Shown piece by piece: positions 34,958 to 43,047 of a DNA stretch of 64,000 nucleotides. The DNA is from Oscillibacter sp. (GTDB lineage: Bacteria; Bacillota; Clostridia; Oscillospirales; Oscillospiraceae). The position numbers and the translations under genes are program-made. Position 1 is the stretch's first letter, and every line of letters starts with the position of its first letter. The notes below the pieces were generated by a model. It worked only from the letters and a program-made list of their open reading frames with translations. It made no database searches and was not told where the DNA came from. The DNA is taken from NCBI GenBank assembly GCA_022652815.1, contig JALCRR010000001.1, forward strand, positions 1 to 64,000. Reading direction: 5' to 3'.

Positions 34958-35965
34958 TTAGGCGGCAATGGCCACATAGTCGCTGGGAGGCGTGATGCCC
35001 AGAGCGGCGCAGATGGTCTCGTTGTACTCCTTGGTGAACTGGGGAGCAAACTGAATGTCCATCGTGGCGGGGTCAGCGCCGTTCACCAGAATCTCGTATG
35101 CCATCTCGCCGGTGGCATAGCCCAGATCATAGTAGCTGATAGAGAGAGTCGCCACGCCGCAGCCGGAGCAGATGCCTTCCTCACCGGCAACAATGGGGAT
35201 GCCGGCGGGCTGGGCAACGTTGTTGATGGCCTCGGCGCAGGAGGCGGCGGTGTTGTCAGTGGGGATGTACAGCACTTCGTTTTCGCCGCAGGCGGTGGTG
35301 GTGACGGCGGCAACGTCGTTGGAGTCAGAGAACGCATAGGCGGTCACGGTGTAGCCCGCATCCTCCAGGAACGGAGTGATGGTCTCCACTTGATAGGCGG
35401 AGTTGGCCTCGGCGGAGCAGTACAGAATGCCCACGGTCTTGGCGTCGGGGAACAGCTCCTTGATCATGCTGGCCTGACCGTCCAGGGGAGCAAGGTCAGA
35501 GGTGCCGGAGATGTTGGTGCCGGTGGCGCCGGTCCAGCCGGAGATGCTCAGCGCGGAGCCGTAATCGGTGACGGAGGTGCCCAGAATGGGGGTTTCGCTG
35601 GTGGCGGCGGCAGCGGCTTGCAGGGCGGGTGTTGCGTTGGCCATAATTAGGTCGTCTCCACTGGAGACGAAGCCGTTGCAGATGGTGGCGCAGGTGGCGG
35701 AATCGCCGGCAGCGTTCTGCTCGTCAAAGGTCACGCTGTCACCCAGCTTTTTGGTCAGAGCGTCCTTAAAGCCCTGGGTTGCGGCGTCCAGAGCCGGATG
35801 CTGAACCAGCTGGCAGATGCCGACGGTGTAGCTTTCGCCGGAAGCGGCTGCGCTGGCGGAGGCGGATGCGCCGGCAGATGCGGCGGGAGCGGAGCTGGAG
35901 CCGCAGGCTGCCAGACTCAGAGCCATACAGGCTGCCAGAAGGGTTGCAAGAATCTTCTTTTTCAT
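34958..35965 (-). CDS. TrpX-type ABC transporter substrate-binding lipoprotein (second copy, possibly tyrosine)
   Basis: 335 residues with a lipoprotein signal (lipobox LSLAAC) and a long Ala/Ser linker. The ABC_sub_bind body has YTVGICQLVQHPALDAATQGFKDAL, MANATPALQAAAAATSETPILGTSVTDYG and GILYCSAEANSAYQVETI. It is clearly homologous to TrpX at 31331-32368 but differs throughout the ligand-facing loops. AAAAGGAG precedes the ATG. It is the first structural gene after a Tyr-rich leader ORF and a terminator that looks like an attenuator. Ligand identity is inference. Confidence 0.88.
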   Translation of the reverse strand: MKKKILATLLAACMALSLAACGSSSAPAASAGASASASAAASGESYTVGICQLVQHPALDAATQGFKDALTKKLGDSVTFDEQNAAGDSATCATICNGFVSSGDDLIMANATPALQAAAAATSETPILGTSVTDYGSALSISGWTGATGTNISGTSDLAPLDGQASMIKELFPDAKTVGILYCSAEANSAYQVETITPFLEDAGYTVTAYAFSDSNDVAAVTTTACGENEVLYIPTDNTAASCAEAINNVAQPAGIPIVAGEEGICSGCGVATLSISYYDLGYATGEMAYEILVNGADPATMDIQFAPQFTKEYNETICAALGITPPSDYVAIAA

Positions 35966-36013
35966 GGTGACAATCTCCTTTTAAAAATGATTTTTCATTT
36001 GAAAGCATATTAT

Positions 36014-36047
36014 AAAAAGCGGCTCTGTCCGAAAGAACAGAGCCGCC
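36014..36047 (-). terminator. attenuator-type terminator ahead of the second TrpXYZ operon
   Basis: On the minus strand GGCGGCTCTGT, an 8-base loop, ACAGAGCCGC and TTTTT. It lies between the 38-codon leader ORF and the binding-protein gene. Its 5' arm (36047-36037) can instead pair with ACAGGGCTG (36094-36086) at the end of the leader ORF, nine contiguous pairs including two G-U. Confidence 0.85.
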
Positions 36048-36076
36048 TTCCATACAAAATGTTCAGCGTGTCCCGG

Positions 36077-36193
36077 TCATTCAGCCAGCCCTGTGCATTT
36101 CCCGTTCAAGGTACGGTAATAACGGCCCGCAAAGCGGACCTGCATAAAGGCGTAATAGGAGGACAGCCCATGAACGATCTGATTCTTTGCCAT
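36077..36193 (-). CDS. Tyr-rich leader peptide of the second TrpXYZ operon
   Basis: A 38-codon ORF with GGAGG 8 nt before its ATG (36193). The peptide starts MAKNQIVHGLSSYYAF and has Tyr-Tyr at codons 13-14 and 25-26 plus Phe at 16 and 21. Its last codons (T34-G35-L36) form the strand that can pair with the terminator 5' arm. A ribosome stalled at codons 25-26 would leave that strand free and favour antitermination. One that reaches the stop would cover it and let the terminator form. That is the logic of classical attenuation. A 7-bp hairpin (GGTCCGC-TTT-GCGGGCC) precedes the second Tyr pair. Regulation by tyrosine is inferred. Confidence 0.65.
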   Translation of the reverse strand: MAKNQIVHGLSSYYAFMQVRFAGRYYRTLNGKCTGLAE

Positions 36194-36438
36194 GATGTGT
36201 TCCTCCTTCTGCCTTTTGGCTGAATGCGGTAAAAACCGCGCTTGATTTACTTTTACAGCATAAAGCTTTAAAGCCATAAATTCAACCGTCAAATTACACA
36301 AAAACTTTTCTTCATTCTCCGCCTTCTGGCAAAAAAGCGCGAAAAAAGAATCGCAAGCTCCTGCAAAGACCCTCTTTTTCCCAGTGGGCAGTTTGCCAGA
36401 AGGCTGTGAATTCCCTGGAAAAACCACGCCGCCAAGAA

Positions 36439-36467
36439 TTGACTTTTGCAGACCTGTGTGCTATATT
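36439..36467 (+). promoter_or_regulatory. pyrG promoter
   Basis: TTGACT (36439-36444), a 17-bp spacer and TATATT (36462-36467) with an extended TGC. The leader before the ATG is about 205 nt. Confidence 0.8.
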
Positions 36468-36549
36468 AGACGGAGTATTTTGATTGTGCAAAGCGGCGAT
36501 TTGCGGCAAAAACCGCAGAAATTCCATCAAAAAAAGAAGATAAACGCGA

Positions 36550-36626
36550 CACCGCGGATCGCAGCTGAAGGCCCTTGAAATCGAAGGGACTTTTGGCCGC
36601 AAAATCCGGCGGTGCTTTTATTTTTT
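36550..36626 (+). promoter_or_regulatory. terminator-like structure in the pyrG leader (candidate attenuator)
   Basis: CACCGC-GGAT (36550-36559) pairs with ATCC-GGCGGTG (36604-36614), enclosing a CCCTT..AAGGG hairpin (572-588) and followed by CTTTTATTTTTT. That is a Rho-independent terminator shape inside the untranslated leader, about 50 nt before the pyrG start. pyrG of other Firmicutes is controlled by leader attenuation in response to CTP, so control here is plausible. Confidence 0.5.
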
Positions 36627-36677
36627 GTCGCGGCGGCGCAGTTGGAGAGAGAAATTACAAAGGGTAAGGTGAGGGTT

Positions 36678-38285
36678 ATGTCAACCAAATTCGTATTCGT
36701 GACCGGCGGTGTGGTGTCCGGCCTCGGCAAGGGAATCTGCGCAGCTTCTCTGGGCCGTCTGCTCAAGCAGCGGGGACTTTCCGTCCGCAACCAGAAGTTT
36801 GATCCTTATATTAATGTGGACCCGGGCACTATGAGCCCCTATCAGCACGGCGAGGTGTTCGTCACCGACGACGGCGCCGAGACGGATCTGGATTTGGGCC
36901 ATTACGAGCGGTTCGTGGATGAAACGCTGTCCGGCAATTCCTCCATCTCCTCCGGTAAGATTTACTGGAGTGTGCTGAACCGGGAGCGCCGGGGCGACTA
37001 TCTGGGCGCCACCGTGCAGATCATTCCTCACATTACCAATGAAATCAAGAGCCGCATTTACTCCATGGAGTCCGACGATGTGGACGTGGTCATCTCCGAA
37101 ATCGGCGGCACCGTGGGCGATATCGAGTCCCAGCCGTTTCTGGAGGCCATCCGCCAGGTGGCAGCCGAGCGGGGACGGGAGAACGTGCTCTTTGTCCACG
37201 TCTCTTTGATTGTGGAGATCCCCGGTTCCGGCGAGCTAAAGAGCAAGCCCACCCAGCACTCCGTCAAGGAGCTGCTGAGCCTTGGCATCCAGCCGGACGT
37301 GCTGGTGTGCCGGTGCGATGTGCCCATCACGGACGACATTCGCCGCAAGATCAGCCTGTTTTGCAATGTGGAGCAGGACTGCGTCATTCAAAACTCCACG
37401 GCGGAGACACTGTATGAGGTGCCGCTGCTGATGGCCAGAGAGGGTCTGGACGAGGTGGTCTGCCGCAAGCTGGGCCTTTCTACGCCGAAGCCCGACCTAA
37501 CCGAGTGGACCCAGATGGTCCAGCGGGAGAAAAACGCCCACCGTAAGGTGCGGATTGCGCTGGTGGGAAAATACACCCAGCTGCATGACGCATATCTCTC
37601 CGTGGTGGAATCCCTCGCCCATGCCGGCACGGCAAATGACGCCATTGTGGACATCAAGTGGGTGGACTCGGAAACTCTGACGGAAAAGAACGTGGCGGAC
37701 GAGCTGTCCGACGTCACCGGTATTCTGGTTCCCGGCGGCTTTGGCGACCGCGGCATCGAGGGCATGATTACCGCCGTTCGGTATGCGCGGGAACACAGCG
37801 TGCCCTATTTCGGCATCTGCCTCGGCATGCAGATGGCGGTTGTGGAATTTGCCCGGCACGTGCTGGGCTTTGAGGATGCCAATTCCGAAGAATTCAACCT
37901 GGGCAGCCAGCATCAAGTGATTGCTCTGATGCCCGATCAGGTGAACGTCACGGAAAAGGGCGGCACCATGCGTCTTGGCAAATATCCCTGCGTTCTGGTG
38001 GACGGCACCAAGAGCCGGGAGCTGTACGGCTCCCAGGAAATCTCCGAGCGCCATCGCCATCGCTTTGAGTTCAACAACGACTATCGCAAGGAGATCGAGG
38101 CCGGCGGTATGAAGTTGGCTGGTCTGTCTCCCAGCGGTCGTCTGGTGGAAATCGTGGAGCTGCCGGATCATCCCTGGTTCGTCGGCGTCCAGTTCCATCC
38201 CGAATTTAAGAGCCGTCCGAATCGCGCACAGCCTTTGTTCTACGGCTTTGTAAAGGCATCTCTGGAAAAAGCGGAGAAGAAATAA
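36678..38285 (+). CDS. pyrG: CTP synthase
   Basis: 535 residues. It aminates UTP to CTP with glutamine and ATP. The synthetase domain starts [18 protein letters not shown] (P-loop) and contains [32 protein letters not shown]. The glutaminase domain has [15 protein letters not shown] with the nucleophile Cys, and the C-terminal HPEF. AAGGTGAGGG precedes the ATG at 36678. The frame extends 22 codons upstream through the leader and is not used. It is probably monocistronic or weakly linked to the next gene. Confidence 0.98.
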   Translation: MSTKFVFVTGGVVSGLGKGICAASLGRLLKQRGLSVRNQKFDPYINVDPGTMSPYQHGEVFVTDDGAETDLDLGHYERFVDETLSGNSSISSGKIYWSVLNRERRGDYLGATVQIIPHITNEIKSRIYSMESDDVDVVISEIGGTVGDIESQPFLEAIRQVAAERGRENVLFVHVSLIVEIPGSGELKSKPTQHSVKELLSLGIQPDVLVCRCDVPITDDIRRKISLFCNVEQDCVIQNSTAETLYEVPLLMAREGLDEVVCRKLGLSTPKPDLTEWTQMVQREKNAHRKVRIALVGKYTQLHDAYLSVVESLAHAGTANDAIVDIKWVDSETLTEKNVADELSDVTGILVPGGFGDRGIEGMITAVRYAREHSVPYFGICLGMQMAVVEFARHVLGFEDANSEEFNLGSQHQVIALMPDQVNVTEKGGTMRLGKYPCVLVDGTKSRELYGSQEISERHRHRFEFNNDYRKEIEAGGMKLAGLSPSGRLVEIVELPDHPWFVGVQFHPEFKSRPNRAQPLFYGFVKASLEKAEKK

Positions 38286-38378
38286 CTGCTGGGGACGGCG
38301 CTTGACCATCTAAAAAAGATGGGCTGCGGCCTTGACTGCGGGAAAAGCGCCCGCGCAGAAAGATAAGAGGGTACTGGC

Positions 38379-39452
38379 ATGAATCATTTTCGTCAAATCA
38401 CTGAAAAACTGAACGCCTACGCACTGGATGGAATGCTGCTGACCGGTGAGGCCAACCGCTTTTATGCGTCCGGCTTCCACTCCATTGCCACCGACGGCGT
38501 GGCACTGGTGACCCGCGGCAAGTCCTATTACTTTACGGACTCCCGCTATATCGAGGCGGCCAACCGCTATGTGCAGGGCGCCGAGATCCGCATGGTCAGT
38601 CGTGGCCGGGGCTACACGGTTCTGCTGGATGAGGTGATCCGTGCCCACAAGCTCCACCGTTTGGGCTACGAGGATGCCACCATGACCGTGGCGGACTATG
38701 AAACCTACCGCAAGGCACTGCCCTGCGAGCTGACGCCGGCAACCAAGCTGCTGCTGGAGCTTCGCCGGATCAAGGACGAGGAAGAGCTTCAGAACATGAT
38801 CGCCGCCCAGCGGATCGCGGAAAAGGCGATTACGGAGATTATGAACGAGATCCGTCCCGGCGTGACGGAGAAGGAAATTGCGGCGCGGATTCAGTATTTG
38901 ATGCTGCATTACGGCGCGGAGAATATGTCCTTTGACCCCATTGTCCTTACCGGAGCCAACGGCAGCCTGCCCCACGGCGTGCCCAGCGATACGAAGATCC
39001 AAAACGGCGACTTTGTCACCATGGATATCGGCTGCATTTACCACGGCTACTGTTCCGACATGACCCGTACCGTTGCCGTGGGCTTTGCAACGGAGGAGAT
39101 GCAGATGGTCTATCACACCGTCCTCTCCGCCCAGAAGGCCGGCATCGCCTCGGCGCGCGCCGGCATCTCCGGCCAGGAAATTGACGGCGTCGCCCGGAAG
39201 ATTATTTCCTCCGCCGGCTACGGGGACTACTTTGGCCACAGCTTTGGTCACGGCGTGGGCGTGGAGGTTCACGAAGCCCCCAACGCCTCCCCCAGCAACG
39301 AGCAGTTGCTTCCCGCCAACACGGTGATTTCTGCCGAACCGGGCATCTATATTCCCGGCAAGATGGGCGTCCGCATTGAGGATGTCATCGTTCTCAAGGA
39401 GAACGGCTGCCAGAATCTCACCAAGGCGCCCAAGGAACTGATGATCCTATAA
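38379..39452 (+). CDS. M24 family Xaa-Pro aminopeptidase
   Basis: 357 residues. The N-terminal creatinase-like domain (ALDGMLLTGEANRFYASGF) precedes the pita-bread metallopeptidase domain. Metal ligands are visible in MDIGCIYHGYCSDMTRT (two Asp), FGHGVGVEVHEAP (His), EPGIYIP (Glu) and VRIEDVI (Glu). It removes N-terminal residues that precede proline and is cytoplasmic. AGAGGG precedes the ATG. A strong terminator follows. Confidence 0.94.
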   Translation: MNHFRQITEKLNAYALDGMLLTGEANRFYASGFHSIATDGVALVTRGKSYYFTDSRYIEAANRYVQGAEIRMVSRGRGYTVLLDEVIRAHKLHRLGYEDATMTVADYETYRKALPCELTPATKLLLELRRIKDEEELQNMIAAQRIAEKAITEIMNEIRPGVTEKEIAARIQYLMLHYGAENMSFDPIVLTGANGSLPHGVPSDTKIQNGDFVTMDIGCIYHGYCSDMTRTVAVGFATEEMQMVYHTVLSAQKAGIASARAGISGQEIDGVARKIISSAGYGDYFGHSFGHGVGVEVHEAPNASPSNEQLLPANTVISAEPGIYIPGKMGVRIEDVIVLKENGCQNLTKAPKELMIL

Positions 39453-39458
39453 TTGATT

Positions 39459-39495
39459 AAGCGGCGATCCCGACTGTGCCGGGATCGCCGCTTTT
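39459..39495 (+). terminator. terminator of the M24 peptidase gene
   Basis: AAGCGGCGATCCCG and CGGGATCGCCGCTTTT form a 14-bp stem with a 7-base loop. Confidence 0.9.
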
Positions 39496-39601
39496 GCCAA
39501 ATTTTCTTTCGCAAACGATTGCCTTTTGGGAATCGGTTGACACGGCCAAAAGGGTGCCGTAAGATGCACAGTGAAACTATGAAATGAGAGGGTCTTTCCT
39601 T

Positions 39602-41221
39602 GTGGATACTATTTATGTAACCGGACACCGCAATCCCGACACAGACTCCATCGTCTCCGCCATGGCGTATGCCGCCCTGCAAAATTCTCTGGGCGAGCGG
39701 GCATATACTGCCGCCTGCCTGGGACGGGTCAGCGACGAGACGCAGGCCGTGTTGGATCGCTTTAAGTTCAAGGCGCCGCTGCTGATCGAAAACGTGCGCA
39801 CCCAGGTTTCGGATCTGGATTTTGATACGCCGCCCACACTGAATGCCGGCGTTACCATCAGCCGCGCCTGGCAGACCATTCACAAAGACGGCGCCCATAT
39901 TACCACCATCCCCGTGGTGAACGAGGACGGCTCCCTTTACGGCATGCTGTCCTCCGGGGACATTGCGGCCTATGATATGTCCTCCGTCCGCAATCCGTAT
40001 ATCGCGGGCATTCCCCTTTACAACCTGCTGAGCGTCATTGAGGGCAAGCTCCTCAACGAAGCCGGACAGATGGTGGACAGCATTTCCGGCTCAGTGACCA
40101 TCGCCCTGCCGTCCTCCTGCAAAAACTTGATGCTTTCCGATCAGAACAGCATCGTGATCTGCGGCGATCAGCCGGATATGATTCAAAAGGCCATGGAGAC
40201 GGGCGTGCGGTGCATCATTGTCTGCCAGTCCGAGGTCAGCGAAGAGGTGCGCTCCATCAAAAGCGAGTCCTGCCTAATCTCCACGCCGTTTGATGCTTAC
40301 CGCACGGTGCGTCTTTTGTGCCATGCGCTGCCGGTGTCCCGTATCTGCAAGACCAACGATCTGGTCTGCTTCCATCTGGACGACTATATCGACGACGTGC
40401 GGGAAACCGTGCTGAAAAGCCGTTTCCGCTGCTATCCCATTTTGAACGAGGATGAGCAGGTCGTGGGCACGCTGTCCCGCTTCCATCTGCTGCGCCCCCG
40501 CCGCAAGCGGGTGGTTCTGGTGGATCACAACGAAATGGCGCAGGCCGTCCGAGGCCTTGAGCAGGCGGAGATTCTCGGCATCATCGACCATCACCGTCTG
40601 GCGGATATTCAGACCGGCAGCCCGATTTTCGTGCGCAACGAGCCGGTGGGCAGCACCACCACCATCGTGGCGGGTATGTACCAGGACAAGGGCTTGATGC
40701 CCTCCGAGCGCATGGCCGGACTGATGGCTGCCGCCATTCTCTCCGACACCGTCATGTTCAAATCCCCCACCTGTACCCAGCGGGATATTGATACGGCCAA
40801 CCGCATGGCCCGTATTGCCAACATCTCGCTGGAGGATCTGGGTCACATGATTTTCTCCGCCTCCGGCGGCGACAACCGCTCCGCAGACGAGTTGCTGATG
40901 ACAGATTTCAAGGAGTTCCATATTGCCGGCCACGATCTGGGCGTCTCCCAGATCACCTGCACGGACTCCGAGCATATGCTCACCCGCAGCGGCGAGTTTT
41001 TCGATACCATGGGCCGCATGAAGCAGGAAAAGCATTATGATATGATGCTCTTGATGCTCACCGATGTGTTGCAGGAAGGCACACGGCTTTTGTATCTGGG
41101 TGACGACCAGTCCATTCAGCAGGCGTTCAACTGCAAGCCCGAGGGCGGCAGCGTGTTCCTGCCCCACGTCATGTCCCGGAAGAAGCAGGTCATCCCCGCC
41201 CTCTCCGGGTTGTGGGGCTAA
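39602..41221 (+). CDS. ppaC: CBS/DRTGG-containing family II inorganic pyrophosphatase
   Basis: 539 residues. The DHH-family catalytic core is split by a regulatory insert. The N-terminal IYVTGHRNPDTDS carries the first metal ligands (His9, Asp13, Asp15). A CBS half (about 70-130), a DRTGG-like region (about 135-240) and a second CBS half (about 245-300) follow, then VDHNE and IIDHHRLAD (about 327-333) and the DHHA2 domain. Such nucleotide-regulated Mn/Co pyrophosphatases are inhibited by AMP/ADP and activated by ATP. I choose GTG 39602, 9 nt after GAGAGGG, because it begins in register with the family; ATG 39584 would add six residues. The 220-bp repeat begins directly at its stop codon. Confidence 0.93.
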   Translation: MDTIYVTGHRNPDTDSIVSAMAYAALQNSLGERAYTAACLGRVSDETQAVLDRFKFKAPLLIENVRTQVSDLDFDTPPTLNAGVTISRAWQTIHKDGAHITTIPVVNEDGSLYGMLSSGDIAAYDMSSVRNPYIAGIPLYNLLSVIEGKLLNEAGQMVDSISGSVTIALPSSCKNLMLSDQNSIVICGDQPDMIQKAMETGVRCIIVCQSEVSEEVRSIKSESCLISTPFDAYRTVRLLCHALPVSRICKTNDLVCFHLDDYIDDVRETVLKSRFRCYPILNEDEQVVGTLSRFHLLRPRRKRVVLVDHNEMAQAVRGLEQAEILGIIDHHRLADIQTGSPIFVRNEPVGSTTTIVAGMYQDKGLMPSERMAGLMAAAILSDTVMFKSPTCTQRDIDTANRMARIANISLEDLGHMIFSASGGDNRSADELLMTDFKEFHIAGHDLGVSQITCTDSEHMLTRSGEFFDTMGRMKQEKHYDMMLLMLTDVLQEGTRLLYLGDDQSIQQAFNCKPEGGSVFLPHVMSRKKQVIPALSGLWG

Positions 41222-41440
41222 GCGTCTTGCGCCGCCTGCGGCGGAGCAAGCAAGACAGGGAACCCCGCAAAAGCCCAGCGAAGCGGGTTTTGCGGGGAGA
41301 GGAAAAGTAGCGAAATGAGTGAGCTTTTGTGCTAAAGCGCAAAAGCGAAGGATATGGAGCTTGCTTTGACGACGAGGAAGCGGCGCGATTGGCGGACACG
41401 AAGTGTCCGGGAATCGCAGTGCCGCGACGGTGGGCAAGTA
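41221..41440. repeat. 220-bp tandem intergenic repeat, unit 1
   Basis: Begins at the last base of the pyrophosphatase stop codon with AGCGTCTTGCGCCGCC and ends GTGGGCAAGTA. Internal hairpins: CCCCGCAAAA..TTTTGCGGGG, GCTTTTGTGC-TAAA-GCGCAAAAGC and GGACAC-GAA-GTGTCC. Unit 2 follows without a gap and is almost identical. Confidence 0.93.
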
Positions 41441-41649
41441 AGCGTCTTGCGCCGCCTGCGGCGGAGCAAGCGAGACAGGGAACCCCGCAAAAGCCTAGCG
41501 AAGCGGGTTTTGCGGGGAGAGGAAAAGCAGCGAAATGAGTGAGCTTTTGTGCTAAAGCGCAAAAGCGAAGGATATGTAGCTTGCTTTGACGACGAGGAAG
41601 CGGCGCGATTGGCGGGTGCGAAGTGCAGTGCCGCGACGGTGGGCAAGTA
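41441..41649. repeat. 220-bp tandem intergenic repeat, unit 2
   Basis: Starts AGCGTCTTGCGCCGCC and ends GTGGGCAAGTA like unit 1. It is 209 bp because 11 bases (TCCGGGAATCG) near the 3' end are missing, which removes half of the GGACAC hairpin. About half a dozen other substitutions separate the units. Short frames on either strand lack ribosome sites. Confidence 0.93.
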
Positions 41650-41704
41650 ACAGCCGAAGCGCCGCCGCGTCGCCGCCTGCTGCGCATCTACCCGACCTTA
41701 CCAA

Positions 41705-41737
41705 AAAACGGCGAAAGCACACCGCTTTCGCCGTTTT
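41705..41737. terminator. terminator after the tandem repeat
   Basis: AAAACGGCGAAAGC-ACACC-GCTTTCGCCGTTTT, a 14-bp stem symmetrical enough to act on both strands. Confidence 0.9.
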
Positions 41738-41829
41738 ATGCACCCTTTTTCAAAAGAATTTCAAAATTTCTCTTGACCTTCCACCAACTGGACGGCTTAC
41801 AATGACCGTACAAGTAAAAGGAGAGATGA

Positions 41830-42630
41830 ATGATGATTTCTAATGCACAAATTTTCGCAATCATATTTAGCGCGGCGGTGTCCTTCTTGTTTCCGCTAAT
41901 CGCAATGATTGTCTGGCGGAAAAAGACCCACGCCCGCATTTTCGCGGCGGTGACCGGCGCCGTGATCTTTTTCGTGTTCGCCATGGTATTGGAGCAGGTG
42001 ATGCACGTTTTGGTGCTGCGCCCCAATGGCTATGTCCTCAGCCACACCTGGTCATACGTCCTGTACGGTACGCTGGCTGCCGGCGTCTTTGAGGAGACGG
42101 GCCGGCTGGTGGGCTTCAAGCTACTGCTCAAGCGCCAGACCGGGCGGGAAACCGGCGTGATGTGCGGCCTGGGCCACGGCGGCATGGAGTCGCTGCTGCT
42201 GTGCACGGTGGCCATGGTCACCAATTTGGTGGTGGCGTTGCAGCTCAATGCTGCCGGAGGCAATGTGGATGCCTTGAGTGAAACCTTCCAGACACTGGCA
42301 GCTTCTCTGACGCAGATGCCGGCGGGGCAACTGGCCCTGTCTGGACTGGAGCGCGTGCTGGCAATCTGCCTGCATACCGCCTTGAGCGTACTCGTCTTTC
42401 AAGCCGTCAACCGTCCGGGAAAATTCTGGCTGTACCCTGCGGCGATTGCCCTCCATGCAGGCGTGGATGTCTTTGCGGCACTCCGCCAGCGCGGCGTGAT
42501 TTCGATGTACGTCAGCGAGCTTCTGGTTCTGGCGGCTGTCGTGGTGGTGTGCCTAATTGCCGTAAAGCTCTACCGCGCCGATCTGGAAAAAACGGAAGAA
42601 CCAGTGGAAATCTCCGCGGAAAACGAGTAA
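41830..42630 (+). CDS. YhfC-family intramembrane protein (putative glutamic-type protease)
   Basis: 266 residues with about seven or eight membrane spans. EETGR in the third span and GHGGMES and LHAGVD further on match the conserved polar membrane residues of the YhfC family, a relative of the CPBP/Rce1-type glutamic intramembrane proteases. No substrate is known and no bacteriocin gene lies nearby. Two ATGs (41830, 41833) fit the AAGGAG at 41818. The C-terminus is short, acidic and cytoplasmic. Proteolytic activity is an inference from family. Confidence 0.75.
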   Translation: MMISNAQIFAIIFSAAVSFLFPLIAMIVWRKKTHARIFAAVTGAVIFFVFAMVLEQVMHVLVLRPNGYVLSHTWSYVLYGTLAAGVFEETGRLVGFKLLLKRQTGRETGVMCGLGHGGMESLLLCTVAMVTNLVVALQLNAAGGNVDALSETFQTLAASLTQMPAGQLALSGLERVLAICLHTALSVLVFQAVNRPGKFWLYPAAIALHAGVDVFAALRQRGVISMYVSELLVLAAVVVVCLIAVKLYRADLEKTEEPVEISAENE

Positions 42631-42668
42631 AATAGGGACAACAATCATACACGGAGGGAGTCCCCAAA

Positions 42669-42962
42669 ATGAGCAATTATATCGGTGCGGAGGCCGAGCA
42701 GCAGGAGGAAGATGAACTGTTGGTGGCCTTTGCGAAAGAGGCAAAGAAGGATGACCCGGAGAGCGCCGAGGCGCAGGCTCTGGTGGTCCGCTGGAAAGAG
42801 CACATGGCAAAGTTCCATGAGGGCTGGGACGACGAACGGCTGCGCCGCATGGGTTTCATGTACGGCGCGGATGACCGTTTCCTGGAGAGCATGGACAGCT
42901 ACGGCGAGGGCACTGCCCATTTTATGAGCGACGCCATTGCCGCCTATTTGGAAAACAAGTAA
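42669..42962 (+). CDS. stand-alone TipAS-like domain protein
   Basis: 97 residues, helical and acidic. The pattern DPESAEAQALVVRWKEHMAKFHEGWDDERLRRMGFMYGADDRFLESMDSYGEGTAHFMSDAI fits the TipAS antibiotic-recognition domain found at the C-terminus of TipA/MerR-type regulators. Here there is no MerR DNA-binding domain, so it cannot be a classical regulator. It may bind a drug or peptide. GGAGGGAG precedes the ATG, 38 bp after the YhfC gene, suggesting one transcript. Confidence 0.7.
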   Translation: MSNYIGAEAEQQEEDELLVAFAKEAKKDDPESAEAQALVVRWKEHMAKFHEGWDDERLRRMGFMYGADDRFLESMDSYGEGTAHFMSDAIAAYLENK

Positions 42963-42965
42963 ACA

Positions 42966-43005
42966 AAAAAGGAATCCCGAACCAGTGGTTCGGGGTTCCT
43001 TTTTA
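42966..43005. terminator. bidirectional terminator between TipAS-like and ABC-2 genes
   Basis: AAAAAGGAA-T-CCCGAACC, loop AGT, GGTTCGGG-G-TTCCTTTTT lies between convergent genes. Confidence 0.93.
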
Positions 43006-43047
43006 TATCCTGCGAAGCAAATTTGGGAAAGAGAACGTTTTACGCCC

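Noticed and set aside
41221-41649. Tandem repeat considered as a CRISPR array
   Set aside because: The units are 220 bp with no short repeat/spacer alternation and no cas genes nearby.
41190-41687. Overlapping frames (up to 165 residues) in the tandem repeat
   Set aside because: Arg/Ser/Pro-rich translations that repeat with the DNA unit, no Shine-Dalgarno, and the 11-bp deletion in unit 2 would shift the frame.
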